Shown piece after piece: positions 18,517-27,563 of a DNA stretch of 64,000 nt. The stretch is taken from positions 219,131-283,130 of the forward strand of contig CALUYS010000001.1 of assembly GCA_944325065.1 (NCBI GenBank), in the 5' to 3' direction. Within the stretch, counting starts at the first letter, position 1. The number at the start of each line of letters is the position of its first letter. This stretch comes from Candidatus Gastranaerophilales bacterium. Its GTDB lineage: Bacteria; Cyanobacteriota; Vampirovibrionia; Gastranaerophilales; Gastranaerophilaceae. Under the pieces are notes generated by a model. It was not told where the DNA came from. It did not search any database and was given only the letters and a program-made list of their open reading frames with translations. Position numbers and translations under genes: made by a program.

Positions 18517-19741
18517 GCTTAAAAGTTTTCAATCCTTTTGCATAATCATCAACAATTTGTCCATTACCTCTTAATTTATATTTATAAATTGTAAGTCCTT
18601 CCAATCCAACAGGTCCACGTGCATGAGTTTTATTTGTTGATATCCCAACTTCAGCTCCAAAACCATATCTAAAACCATCAGCAAATCGTGTTGAACAGTT
18701 GTGATAAACAGATGAAGAATCAACTTCGTTTAAAAATTTATTCGCATTTTTTTCATCTTCTGTAATAATACAATCCGTGTGTCCTGAGCCAAAATTGTTT
18801 ATATGGTTTATAGCCTCATCTATATTGTTTACTATCTTAAATGTAACCTTTTTTTCACCATATTCAAAACTATAGTCAGCGACATTTTCAAAAATCTCAA
18901 CACCGTTTGTTTTCAAGCAAGATTTCAACTGTTCAAGCCCTTCAAAATTTTTATGCACCAGAATGGTTTCAACACTGTTACAAGCACTTGGGTATTGTAT
19001 TTTTGAATCAACACATATTTTTAATGTTTTATTTAAATTAGCACTTTCATCAACAAAAATATGACAAATTCCACTTGCATGTCCTAAAACTGGGATTTTT
19101 GTATTGTCTTTTATATATTTTACAAGTTTATTTGAACCTCTTGGAATTATCAAATTGACATATTTGTCATAATTCAAAAGTTTATTGACATCATCATGAG
19201 TAAATACAAGATTTATAATATTTTTAGGGAACTTGACAAAGTTTAAGGCTTCATTTATAAGCTTTTCAAAAATTTTATTAGTATTAATACTTTCACTTCC
19301 ACCTTTTAACACAACAGCATTACCTGATTTAATAGCAAGAGTTGCAATTTGTACAATTACATCAGGACGTGCTTCAAAAATCACACATATTAAACCAATA
19401 GGACAGCTAACCTTTTCTAAAATTAAGTTGTCATCAAGTTTAGTTTTTGAAAGTATTTTATTGACTGGATCTTCAAGTTTTATAACATCATAAATACCTG
19501 CTATCATATCCCGCATTTTATTTTCATCAAGTTTTAGTCTATTATATGTGCTTTGAGTGATTTTACCTAAACTAACAAGTCCTTTTGCTTGTGTTAAATC
19601 AAGATTATTATTTTCAAAAATGACATCTTTGTTTTTTTCGACATTTTTCGCAATAGCTTCAAGAGCTTCGTTTTTTGTTTTATTGTCCAAACTTGCAAGT
19701 TTTAACGCTGCTTCTTTTGCATTTTTTAATAAATTTTCCAA
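18503..19741 (-). CDS. proA: Glutamate-5-semialdehyde dehydrogenase (gamma-glutamyl phosphate reductase)
   Basis: ProA reduces gamma-glutamyl phosphate to glutamate semialdehyde in proline synthesis. The 412-residue protein shows CPIGLICVIFEARPDV, SGNAVVLKGGSES and the catalytic-Cys region QYPSACNSVETILV. The late motif NKTHARGPVGLEGLT is also present. The start codon is TTG at 19741, supported by AAGGGG only 6 nt upstream; no in-frame ATG lies closer to the family's normal N-terminus. It is 17 nt downstream of proB and overlaps folP, forming a proB-proA-folP operon. proC is not in the window. Confidence 0.95.
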   Translation of the reverse strand: MENLLKNAKEAALKLASLDNKTKNEALEAIAKNVEKNKDVIFENNNLDLTQAKGLVSLGKITQSTYNRLKLDENKMRDMIAGIYDVIKLEDPVNKILSKTKLDDNLILEKVSCPIGLICVIFEARPDVIVQIATLAIKSGNAVVLKGGSESINTNKIFEKLINEALNFVKFPKNIINLVFTHDDVNKLLNYDKYVNLIIPRGSNKLVKYIKDNTKIPVLGHASGICHIFVDESANLNKTLKICVDSKIQYPSACNSVETILVHKNFEGLEQLKSCLKTNGVEIFENVADYSFEYGEKKVTFKIVNNIDEAINHINNFGSGHTDCIITEDEKNANKFLNEVDSSSVYHNCSTRFADGFRYGFGAEVGISTNKTHARGPVGLEGLTIYKYKLRGNGQIVDDYAKGLKTFKHEKL

Positions 19742-19758
19742 AATTATCCCCTTTATTT

Positions 19759-20898
19759 TTATAATATAACAATATTATCACGAGTAATTATAGCGTCATA
19801 GTTTTTATATCCTAAAATATTCAATATTTCATCCGAATAACATCCTACAAGCTTAACGCAATCAGAGCAATTGTAATTAGCGACCCCACGAGCAAAAATA
19901 TTGCCTTCTTTATCAACAATATTAACAACATCGCCACGTTGAAAGTCGTTTTCAATTTTCACAACACCAATTGGAAGCAAGCTTGAATCACCTTTAAGTA
20001 GAGCTTTTTTTGCACCATTATTTACAACAATCTGTCCGCAAATATTTACAGCATAAGCTATCCATTTTTTCTTTCCTGATAAATTTTCATAAGGTAAAAA
20101 AATTGTACCCTTATTATTTTCAAGCACTTCATCAATAGCATTATCAATTTTACCGTTTGAAATAATACAAGCACCACCTGATCGAGTCATAACTTTTGCA
20201 GCTTGAAGTTTAGTTTTCATTCCACCACGACCACCTAATGTTGCACCAAATCCTAATTTTTCGATGTTTTCATCAATTTTTTCAACAACACTTATAAACT
20301 TAGCATTAGGGTTAACTTTCGGATTATCATCGTATAATCCGTCAATATCGGATAAAATAATTAATAAATCCGCTTCTAAACGACTTGCAACAAGTGCTGA
20401 TAGTTTATCATTATCAGAAAAACTTATATCAACCATATCGCTAATCGTTTCCAACTCGCTTGACGAAACTGCATCATTTTGATTAATAATAGGAATTACA
20501 TTGAGTTTCAAAAGTTCATTTAATACATCTGACAAATTTAAATATTTAATACGGTTTGAAAAATCATCTTCTGTCAACAAAAGCTGTGAAACCAGTATGT
20601 CGTGTTTTTGAAATTCTTTTTCATAAATAGACATCAAATATCCTTGACCTATTGAAGCACAAGCCATTTTTAAAGTAAGGTTTGAATTTGGGTCTACTCC
20701 AAGCTTTTTAGCTCCGATACCAACAGCACCTGAAGTTACAATAATTACTTCAATACCTTTTTTGTGAAGTTTTGAAATTTGCAAAATAAATGATTCGATA
20801 CGGATTTGTGACAATTCTCCTGTTTCATCACGAAGAACGTTTGTACCAAATTTCAAAACAACTCTTTTTATATTTTTTATTATTTCATCACGTTTCAT
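19759..20898 (-). CDS. proB: Glutamate 5-kinase with C-terminal PUA domain
   Basis: ProB phosphorylates glutamate at the first step of proline synthesis and is the usual feedback target. From the ATG at 20898 it has 379 residues. An amino-acid kinase domain (RVVLKFGTNVL, then VTSGAVGIGAKKLG, then SDIDGLYDDNPKVNP, then GRGGMKTKLQAAK) is followed by a PUA domain that ends near the C-terminus. A longer frame to 20964 would begin inside an inverted repeat and add residues with no family match, so I reject it. There is no Shine-Dalgarno: TATAAT lies 6 nt before the ATG, predicting a leaderless mRNA. proA and folP follow. Confidence 0.94.
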   Translation of the reverse strand: MKRDEIIKNIKRVVLKFGTNVLRDETGELSQIRIESFILQISKLHKKGIEVIIVTSGAVGIGAKKLGVDPNSNLTLKMACASIGQGYLMSIYEKEFQKHDILVSQLLLTEDDFSNRIKYLNLSDVLNELLKLNVIPIINQNDAVSSSELETISDMVDISFSDNDKLSALVASRLEADLLIILSDIDGLYDDNPKVNPNAKFISVVEKIDENIEKLGFGATLGGRGGMKTKLQAAKVMTRSGGACIISNGKIDNAIDEVLENNKGTIFLPYENLSGKKKWIAYAVNICGQIVVNNGAKKALLKGDSSLLPIGVVKIENDFQRGDVVNIVDKEGNIFARGVANYNCSDCVKLVGCYSDEILNILGYKNYDAIITRDNIVIL

Positions 20899-20904
20899 AA
20901 AAAG

Positions 20905-20934
20905 ATTATACAACAAATCATTTATATTCAACAA
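20905..20934 (-). promoter_or_regulatory. Promoter of proB abutting its start codon (leaderless candidate)
   Basis: On the minus strand a perfect TATAAT (20905-20910) lies 6 nt before the proB ATG. TTGTTG (20929-20934, 18-nt spacer) or TTGAAT (20926-20931, 15-nt spacer) could serve as the -35 element. Confidence 0.45.
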
Positions 20935-20945
20935 TATGGTATAAT

Positions 20946-21004
20946 TTTCGGGTGCACAGGGCATTATAATTTATTTTAATTAAATTTGCCCTGTGCACCC
21001 GAAA
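20946..21004. repeat. 18-bp perfect inverted repeat between proB and an orphan gene
   Basis: Arms at 20946-20963 (TTTCGGGTGCACAGGGCA) and 20987-21004 are exact reverse complements, 23 nt apart. The arms are far richer in G+C than the surroundings and include the palindrome GTGCAC, while the spacer is almost pure A+T. There is no T run after either arm, so it does not look like a standard intrinsic terminator. It lies directly downstream of the orphan gene ending at 21008 and upstream of the proB promoter. Confidence 0.9.
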
Positions 21005-21007
21005 CAA

Positions 21008-21643
21008 TCACTCCTTATATTCATTAAGAGTTTTATTTATATATATACTTTGCATAGTTTGTAACATAATTGTAGATAAAAAACTAAATAAAAAAGCTAA
21101 TCCATAACGTAATAAAATATTTTTATTATCAGGTGCAAGTTTCATTAAAGCACAAGGCATCAAAAGGAATATAATAGGAGAATAACGATTCAATATTTTT
21201 TTATCAAGTTCCAATTGCTTACTAAGAGCCTCTTTTTTTGTTTCATTCTTTTCTTTGCAAAAATAAATTTTGTGATTTAAAGCATACCCTAAAACTGATG
21301 CTAAAATTGGCAATATCAATAATTTAGCACAAAATTTAAATTTATTTTTATCCTTATCTTCACATAAGGAGAGTTTAAAATTTTTCAAAACATCTTTCTT
21401 TTTATCATTTTTTTGTGATTTAATATAATTCAAATATTTTTGTTTTGAAGGAACTAAAGTATAAAATCCCAAAGATAAAGAACTAAGGTAAGATACATTT
21501 TGAAAAATTTTATACGGATGTTTTTTCGCAATAAAAACATCTTGTTGTTGTTCTTCATCATGTTTTAATGGTTTAGAATCATTACCAAATGATTTTGTTT
21601 TAAATTTTGATATATTTATATATTTTCCGCCTTTAATTTTCAT
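21008..21643 (-). CDS. Orphan membrane protein
   Basis: I do not recognise this protein of about 211 residues. A basic N-terminal half with no signal peptide is followed by hydrophobic stretches near FCAKLLILPILASVLGYAL, IIFLLMPCALMKLA and GLAFLFSFLSTIML, so three membrane segments are likely. The track frame extends 3 codons to a TTG at 21652 that overlaps the stop of the preceding gene; the ATG at 21643, 5 nt after that stop, is equally possible. It forms a two-gene unit with the orphan upstream and ends 4 bp from the 18-bp inverted repeat. Codon use matches its neighbours. Confidence 0.65.
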   Translation of the reverse strand: MKIKGGKYINISKFKTKSFGNDSKPLKHDEEQQQDVFIAKKHPYKIFQNVSYLSSLSLGFYTLVPSKQKYLNYIKSQKNDKKKDVLKNFKLSLCEDKDKNKFKFCAKLLILPILASVLGYALNHKIYFCKEKNETKKEALSKQLELDKKILNRYSPIIFLLMPCALMKLAPDNKNILLRYGLAFLFSFLSTIMLQTMQSIYINKTLNEYKE

Positions 21644-21648
21644 TTTTT

Positions 21649-22308
21649 TCAAGTATTTTTTTTAAACATTTCACATTCATTATCCATCAATGGAATCATA
21701 TCCGCAAAAGGAATTGAACCGATGGTTGCAGCTATTGCTGCAGCTTTTCCAGTATGTTTTTGAACAACCCAAGCAGCCTGACCTTTTCTTCCTCCAAAAC
21801 CAATATCCGAAACATTATTTTCAATGTAAAAAGGCAACTTTTTACCATAAACCGCAGAAACATTTTTTATCATTTTCAACTCATTATTTAATAAACTTTG
21901 TCTTAAATCTGAATTGTTTTTTGAATAGCTTATTGCTTTTGCAAGTTTGGCATGCTTATTAACTATATTGTCTGCCTTTTCTTTATTATTTTTAAAAGTT
22001 ACATTCTTTGTTTCAATATTGTTTAATATTTTTATAACATTTTTATTGTTTGACTTTATATCCTTTAATAATACGTTATAAATATTATTATCAATAATAC
22101 CTTCTTTTTTTAAGCTTTCAAGTTTCTTATATGCAACATCCTGCTTATTTTGAGGGACTTTTGATTTAAATTCAACAACATCATTATTTAAATTTTTTTG
22201 AGCTAAAAATGTTTTATGTCCTTTATTTTTTATACCAAAAGCATTTTTACCATCACCCATTTTAGGAACATTCATATAATTCTCTTGATTAATATTAATT
22301 ATTTTCAT
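21649..22308 (-). CDS. Orphan protein, Lys/Asn-rich
   Basis: No family is recognised. The 219-residue protein is largely hydrophilic with many Lys and Asn. A more ordered C-terminal part contains GGRKGQAAWVVQKHTGKAAAIAATIGSIPFADMIPLM, given here only as the region near residues 170-210; it may be a membrane-associating helix. No signal peptide is obvious. The ATG at 22308 lacks a clear Shine-Dalgarno. The downstream orphan membrane gene overlaps or abuts its stop, so the two probably act together. The upstream neighbour is ald, 112 bp away. Confidence 0.6.
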   Translation of the reverse strand: MKIININQENYMNVPKMGDGKNAFGIKNKGHKTFLAQKNLNNDVVEFKSKVPQNKQDVAYKKLESLKKEGIIDNNIYNVLLKDIKSNNKNVIKILNNIETKNVTFKNNKEKADNIVNKHAKLAKAISYSKNNSDLRQSLLNNELKMIKNVSAVYGKKLPFYIENNVSDIGFGGRKGQAAWVVQKHTGKAAAIAATIGSIPFADMIPLMDNECEMFKKNT

Positions 22309-22420
22309 AACACAAAATATTCTTTTTAATATTTTTTAAGATACAAAAACTTATCACTTTTTATATCAAAAAGTAATAAAAAAGTCAATCAACATTATTA
22401 TAAATATTAAATTAAAATTA

Positions 22421-23551
22421 CTAAAATCCGATTACTGAAGAAAGCTCGACATAAGGAATTTTTAAAACATCTCCTAAATATTCATCAGTAAGTTTGCCAT
22501 AACATGTTGAGACACCACTTTGAAGTTCGGTATAAGTTTTTACAGCCTCAACAAGCCCTTTATTTGCAATTTCCAAGATATATTTTATTGATACATTTGT
22601 TAAAGCAATAGTTGATGTTCTTGGATATGCACCAGGAATATTGGTAACACTATAATGTATTACATCATGTTTTATAAATGTAGGTTCATTGTGAGTTGTT
22701 TCTTTATCAACAGTTTCAATAATTGAACACCGATCAACCGACACATCCATAATAACCGAACCTTTTTTCATTGTTTTGACCATTTCTTCTGTCACCAAAA
22801 ATAATTTATTTTTTTGTGAAATATCATCGTATAAAACAGCTGAAATAAGCAAATCACAACTTGGAAGTAGTTTTTCAATATTATATTTTGAAGCAAATAC
22901 TGTTTTAACGCCACATGGGATATGATTATTTATTGAACGCAATTTATTTATATCGTTATCAACAACAGTAACATCAGCACCTAATCCTAAAGCTACACGT
23001 AATGCATTCATACCGACCGTTCCTGCACCTATTATAACAACTTTTGCAGGCAAAATTCCAGCAATTGAAGATAAAAGAATACCTTCACCACCTAAATGTT
23101 TTTGAAGTAAATTTGCACCTATTAAAACGGAAGCAGCACCTGCAACTTCACTCATAGGGATAAGCAATGGTTTTGACCCATCGGCACAAACCACATTTTC
23201 ATTTGAAATAGTTGTTATACGTTTTTTTAATAATAAATCTGTCAATTTTGGAGCTTTATCAAGGTGTAAAAAAGCAAACAGGATTTGGTCACGTTTTAAT
23301 AAGTCATACTCACATTCATGAGGTTCTTTTACTTTAACGATTAAATCAGACAAATTATAAATATCTTCAATATTATCAATAATTTTAGCACCATAAGCAA
23401 TATATTGTTCGTCGGTAAAACCGCTTAAATTTCCTGCTTCTTTTTGGACATAAACGCAATGTCCGGCTTTGACAAGCAACTCAACACCTGCAGGGTTGAT
23501 ACCAACACGAGCTTCATTATGTTTCAATTCTTTAGGTACACCAATTTTCAT
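22421..23551 (-). CDS. ald: Alanine dehydrogenase
   Basis: Ald interconverts L-alanine with pyruvate and ammonia using NAD. The 376-residue protein begins MKIGVPKELKHNEARVGI, the family hallmark. It contains the active-site region LFAFLHLDKAP and the Rossmann motif IGAGTVGMNALRVALGLGADVTV. The later VDRCSIIETVDKETTHNEPTF and NIPGAYPRTSTIALTN segments separate it from the related transhydrogenase alpha subunit. Length is typical. AAGGA lies about 12 nt before the ATG. It sits 23 bp downstream of pyrF on the same strand. In a fermenter it could assimilate ammonia or dispose of reducing power as alanine. Confidence 0.95.
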   Translation of the reverse strand: MKIGVPKELKHNEARVGINPAGVELLVKAGHCVYVQKEAGNLSGFTDEQYIAYGAKIIDNIEDIYNLSDLIVKVKEPHECEYDLLKRDQILFAFLHLDKAPKLTDLLLKKRITTISNENVVCADGSKPLLIPMSEVAGAASVLIGANLLQKHLGGEGILLSSIAGILPAKVVIIGAGTVGMNALRVALGLGADVTVVDNDINKLRSINNHIPCGVKTVFASKYNIEKLLPSCDLLISAVLYDDISQKNKLFLVTEEMVKTMKKGSVIMDVSVDRCSIIETVDKETTHNEPTFIKHDVIHYSVTNIPGAYPRTSTIALTNVSIKYILEIANKGLVEAVKTYTELQSGVSTCYGKLTDEYLGDVLKIPYVELSSVIGF

Positions 23552-23574
23552 ATATTTAACTTATTCCTTAAAAA

Positions 23575-24330
23575 TTATATTTCAACATTTAACGCATCTT
23601 CTATTTCATCAATAATCAAATTAATAGCAGCAATTCTATTTTCAGCACATATTATAGGACGACCTATAATAAGATAATCAACACCATAATTTATAGCAGT
23701 TTTAGGTGTCAAAACACGAATTTGATCATTTACACAACTCCAAGTCGGTCGAACTGCCGGACACATAATAATAAAATCATCATTATTTAATGTTTTTCTT
23801 ATTTCTTTTGCTTCAATAGATGAAGCAACAACACCATTTATTCCTGAATTAACAGCTATTCTAGTTAAATTTGCGACATATTGATCAATATTTAAATTAA
23901 CATTTAGTTCCTCCGTTAAAGTTTTCTGCCCAAAACTTGATAACAAAGTAACTCCCAAAATTGTAGGTTGTTCAATATTATTACGTTTAGCAAACTCTCG
24001 AGTGAGTTTTACAGTTGAAGATATCATTTTTGACCCACCCTGAATATGAACATTAAAAAAATCAACTCCTTTGCGAAGCAAATTTACACTTGCCTTTGCT
24101 ACAGTATTTGGAATATCATGAAACTTTGAATCCAAAAAAACTTTTCCACCATTATTCCTTATTATATCAATACTAGAAAACCCAGTTGATGTAACAAGTT
24201 GCAAACCAACTTTAAAAAAACCAACATAATCCTTTAATTCTTTAACAATTTCTTCGACTTCATCAATTGTGTCAACATCTAATGCTAGAACTATTCTATC
24301 TTTTGAAGATTTTGGTCTTTTAATTGTCAT
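23575..24330 (-). CDS. pyrF: Orotidine 5'-phosphate decarboxylase
   Basis: PyrF makes UMP from OMP, the last step of de novo pyrimidine synthesis. The 251-residue protein carries the catalytic Asp-Lys-Asp set in LDSKFHDIPNTV (D67, K69, D72) and the preceding FKVGLQL Lys40. It starts as LALDVDTIDEVEEIV and ends with the phosphate-binding region containing GVDYLIIGRPI. The late position of GRPI and the overall length fit the group I enzyme. AGGA lies 8 nt before the ATG. It is followed by ald; no other pyr gene is in the window. Confidence 0.93.
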   Translation of the reverse strand: MTIKRPKSSKDRIVLALDVDTIDEVEEIVKELKDYVGFFKVGLQLVTSTGFSSIDIIRNNGGKVFLDSKFHDIPNTVAKASVNLLRKGVDFFNVHIQGGSKMISSTVKLTREFAKRNNIEQPTILGVTLLSSFGQKTLTEELNVNLNIDQYVANLTRIAVNSGINGVVASSIEAKEIRKTLNNDDFIIMCPAVRPTWSCVNDQIRVLTPKTAINYGVDYLIIGRPIICAENRIAAINLIIDEIEDALNVEI

Positions 24331-24401
24331 TATTAATTCCTGCTTTTATATATTGTTAAATTTTAACACTTAATATAACCATAATCAAGACACAAAAAAA
24401 A

Positions 24402-24773
24402 CTAACTTATTTCTTTTATAAATTGATGAGTTAATAATGTAGCATCATTATATGAATATCCTTTAGCCATAAATTTATTAAACATATTATCAGCAAGACA
24501 AACAGCTTTATAATTTTTCTTCACAAAAATCATGTCGTTTTCAAAATTATCACTTAAAATTTTATTATTTTTTTTATTTTTAACTTGAGACCTCCCAAGA
24601 ATTTCAGAAGGACTATTTTTTTCAATTAAGTTTTTTATATTTTTATCAATCTGATTTTCATCTTTATTTAACTCAATCGAATCTATTTCATCTTTAATTT
24701 TATTTATATTATTTGTTTTTAATGGCAAACTATTACCAATAATGTGTTTTAAATCATTAATATTATTTCCCAT
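24402..24773 (-). CDS. Orphan small protein
   Basis: From the ATG at 24773, preceded by GGAG at 8 nt, this encodes 123 residues. A longer frame to a TTG at 24866 is less likely because it lacks a ribosome site. The protein is hydrophilic and rich in Asn, Lys and Ile, without signal peptide or membrane segment. The C-terminal third (AVCLADNMFNKFMAKGYSYNDATLLTHQFIKEIS region) looks folded and helical. I recognise no family. It is divergent from pheT across a 300-bp gap and lies 71 bp upstream of pyrF. Confidence 0.55.
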   Translation of the reverse strand: MGNNINDLKHIIGNSLPLKTNNINKIKDEIDSIELNKDENQIDKNIKNLIEKNSPSEILGRSQVKNKKNNKILSDNFENDMIFVKKNYKAVCLADNMFNKFMAKGYSYNDATLLTHQFIKEIS

Positions 24774-25030
24774 TAAAAGTTCTCCAATCTTATCTATAAA
24801 ATACCTTGCATTAGTTATAAAACATAAACTTATTTTTTTTGCTAGTTTTAAGATAAATATATACAAAATCGTTACAAAAGTTAATAAATTAAGCTTAAAT
24901 ATATGATTTTATTAATATATTTTTAATATTTAATATATATCATTTTTTATTATTTGTAAAGTTTTATCATTATTTTTTTCATAATAGAATTTTTTAATCT
25001 TTAATGTATAAAATTGCGAATTGTAGGTTT

Positions 25031-25058
25031 TTGATATAGAATAAAGTTATAGTAAAAT
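25031..25058 (+). promoter_or_regulatory. Probable promoter of pheT
   Basis: TTGATA (25031-25036), a 16-nt spacer and TAAAAT (25053-25058) lie 29 nt before the pheT ATG. The intergenic stretch 24774-25087 is otherwise very A+T-rich; I see no T-box or other leader structure. Confidence 0.4.
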
Positions 25059-25087
25059 AATAAATCATGACAATTTTGGAGTAAAAC

Positions 25088-27559
25088 ATGCAAGTATCAT
25101 TAAATTGGTTATCAGAATATGTAGATATTAAAGGTTTAACGCCCGATTCGATTGCTTCGGGATTGACACTAAGTGGACTTGAAGTTGAAAATATTGAATA
25201 TACTGGACCAAAATTTGAAAATATAAAAATTGCAAAAATTATTGAAATAAATAACCACCCAAATGCTGATAAGCTTCATTTAGTTTCTGTTGATATTGGA
25301 AATGGTGTTAAAACTGTCGTATGTGGTGCTAAAAATATTGAAGTAGGTCAAATAATTCCTTATGCTTCAATAGGCTCAAAAGTATTTTCAAGAAAAACAG
25401 GTGAAGCATTCGAACTTGTCAAAACTACAATACGAGGTGTTGAATCTGTTGGTATGCTTTGTTCTGCTGACGAATTAGGTCTTGATAATTTTAATTACCA
25501 AGAAGAAGATGGAATATTGATACTTAATAGATTTTTAAATAACTTCAATTTAGGTGATGATTTAGCAAAAGTTCTCGATATAAAAGAAGATGTAATTCTT
25601 CATACCGCTCCAACAGCTAATCGGGGAGATGAAATGTCTATTATCGGTATAGCTCGTGAAATTTCTGCAATATTTAATCGAAAATTTAATTTCTCTATAC
25701 TTGAAAATCAAAATGAAATTAAAAATATTAATTTTAAAGTTGAAATTTTAGACGATAATATATGCAAATATTATGCAATTGGTGTTTTAAATGATATTAA
25801 AATTGAACCTTCTCCAAAATTTATACAAGAACGTTTAATTTCTTCAGGTGTTAGACCTATAAACAATATTGTTGATATTACAAATTATGTAATGTTAGAA
25901 TATGGGCAACCACTTCACGCTTTTGATATGGATAAATTAAATGGCTATTTATGTGTCAGAAAAGCTTGTGAAAATGAAAAAATTATTACATTAGATGGAA
26001 TTGAAAGAATTTTAACTAAAGATTCCGTTGTGATAGCTACAAAAGATAAACCCGTATGTATAGCTGGTGTGTTTGGTGGTAAAAATTCAGAAATTGATGA
26101 AAATACAAAAAATATAGCACTTGAAGCAGCTTATTTTACACCTTCAACAAATCGTAAAAATGCTAAAAGTATAGGCTATCGTAGCGAAGCTTCAGCTAGA
26201 TTTGAAAGAGGTGTCGACTTATATTCTTGTAAAAATGCTTTATTTCGAGCAATTTCTCTTATTCTTCAACATACTAATGCAAAATTTGAAGGTATTGTTG
26301 AAGATAAAAAATATAATGATAAATTAAACCAAATAACCCTACGATTTAACGAAGTTAAACGTATTTTAGGATGCGAAATTGAAAGTGGACGATGTATTCA
26401 AATTCTTGATAAGCTTGGTTTTAAACTATTGGGAAGTAATGAAACTGCAGCCAAGTTTGAAGTACCTGGATTTCGCAAAGATGATGTTTACCGTGAAATA
26501 GACTTAATCGAAGAAATTTCTCGTATTAACGGATATGATAAAATTACACCTACTTTACCTGCAAATTATAATATGATAGATATTAATATCGAGCAAAAAT
26601 ATATATCTAAAATTAATAATATCTTTTTAGGCAATGGTTTTTTTGAAGCAAAAAGTTCATCTTTAATTGGGCAAACATTACTTGAAGAATACTCTTTCCC
26701 ATATAATTTTGAACAATCAGTTAATGTTATTAATGCTCAATCTGAGGATTTTTCTTTATTACGTCAAAGCCTTTTACCTAATGCTTTAAATTATTTAAAA
26801 TATAATTTAAAAAATAGTCAAAAAAATATTATGCTATATGAAATAGGAAAAGTTTATTTTAAGACAAATAATGAACCAACGGAACTAGATTCTTCTGTTT
26901 CTGAAAAACAAATGCTTAGTTTTATTATTTCAGGCAGACTTGAAAAATCTTTATGGTATGGGGAAGAATATGCTAATTATTATTCTTTAAAAGGCATTAT
27001 TGAAAATATATTTGAAGTATTTAAAATCCAAAATAGAATTCGTTACGAAAAGTGTAATGAATCATATTTGCATCCTTCAAAAAGTGCTAAGATTGTTTTG
27101 CTTGATAAAAAACCTCAAGTTATTGGGTATTTTGGTGAGTTACATCCATTAATAAAAGATAAAGCAAAGTTTATTAATAAAGTTTATTTGGGTGAATTAA
27201 ATTTAGATTTAATTTTAAAAACTTTACCAGAAACCTCTTCTTGTAATATAAAATATAAAAAAATATCTGTTTATCCAATAAGTGAAAGAGATATTGCTTT
27301 TATAATTGATAAAAAAATACCTTCTGATGAAATTATAAAAAATATAAATAAATATTTAAAAAAGGATATTATAAATTCAGTAAATATTTTTGATGTTTAT
27401 CAAGGTGAAAATATTGATAAAAATATGAAAAGTGTGGCTTTCAATATAAAATTTCAATCTATTGATGGAACTTTAAATGATAATATTATTAATGATCAAA
27501 TTAATAATTTAAAACAAAAATTAAAAGATGTATATCCTATGTTACAATATCGTGAATAA
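25088..27559 (+). CDS. pheT: Phenylalanyl-tRNA synthetase beta subunit
   Basis: PheT is the large subunit of the alpha2-beta2 enzyme that charges tRNA-Phe. The 823-residue protein shows an N-terminal OB-fold tRNA-binding domain (NHPNADKLHLVSVDIG, then VVCGAKNI). The B3/B4 editing region includes RPINNIVDITNYVMLEYGQPLHAFD. B5 and the inactive synthetase-like core follow (RFERGVDL, RKDDVYREIDLIEEISRINGYD), and a C-terminal ferredoxin-like anticodon-binding domain starts near YPISERDIAFI. GGAG lies 7 nt before the ATG. The alpha subunit pheS is not adjacent, which is less common than the pheST arrangement. Confidence 0.96.
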   Translation: MQVSLNWLSEYVDIKGLTPDSIASGLTLSGLEVENIEYTGPKFENIKIAKIIEINNHPNADKLHLVSVDIGNGVKTVVCGAKNIEVGQIIPYASIGSKVFSRKTGEAFELVKTTIRGVESVGMLCSADELGLDNFNYQEEDGILILNRFLNNFNLGDDLAKVLDIKEDVILHTAPTANRGDEMSIIGIAREISAIFNRKFNFSILENQNEIKNINFKVEILDDNICKYYAIGVLNDIKIEPSPKFIQERLISSGVRPINNIVDITNYVMLEYGQPLHAFDMDKLNGYLCVRKACENEKIITLDGIERILTKDSVVIATKDKPVCIAGVFGGKNSEIDENTKNIALEAAYFTPSTNRKNAKSIGYRSEASARFERGVDLYSCKNALFRAISLILQHTNAKFEGIVEDKKYNDKLNQITLRFNEVKRILGCEIESGRCIQILDKLGFKLLGSNETAAKFEVPGFRKDDVYREIDLIEEISRINGYDKITPTLPANYNMIDINIEQKYISKINNIFLGNGFFEAKSSSLIGQTLLEEYSFPYNFEQSVNVINAQSEDFSLLRQSLLPNALNYLKYNLKNSQKNIMLYEIGKVYFKTNNEPTELDSSVSEKQMLSFIISGRLEKSLWYGEEYANYYSLKGIIENIFEVFKIQNRIRYEKCNESYLHPSKSAKIVLLDKKPQVIGYFGELHPLIKDKAKFINKVYLGELNLDLILKTLPETSSCNIKYKKISVYPISERDIAFIIDKKIPSDEIIKNINKYLKKDIINSVNIFDVYQGENIDKNMKSVAFNIKFQSIDGTLNDNIINDQINNLKQKLKDVYPMLQYRE

Positions 27560-27563
27560 AAAT

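Noticed and set aside
20899..20964. Upstream extension of proB to 20964
   Set aside because: It begins inside the inverted repeat, covers the promoter and does not match the ProB N-terminus.
24774..25087. T-box or other tRNA-sensing leader before pheT
   Set aside because: The stretch is nearly uniform A+T, and no specifier, T-box motif or terminator hairpin is visible.
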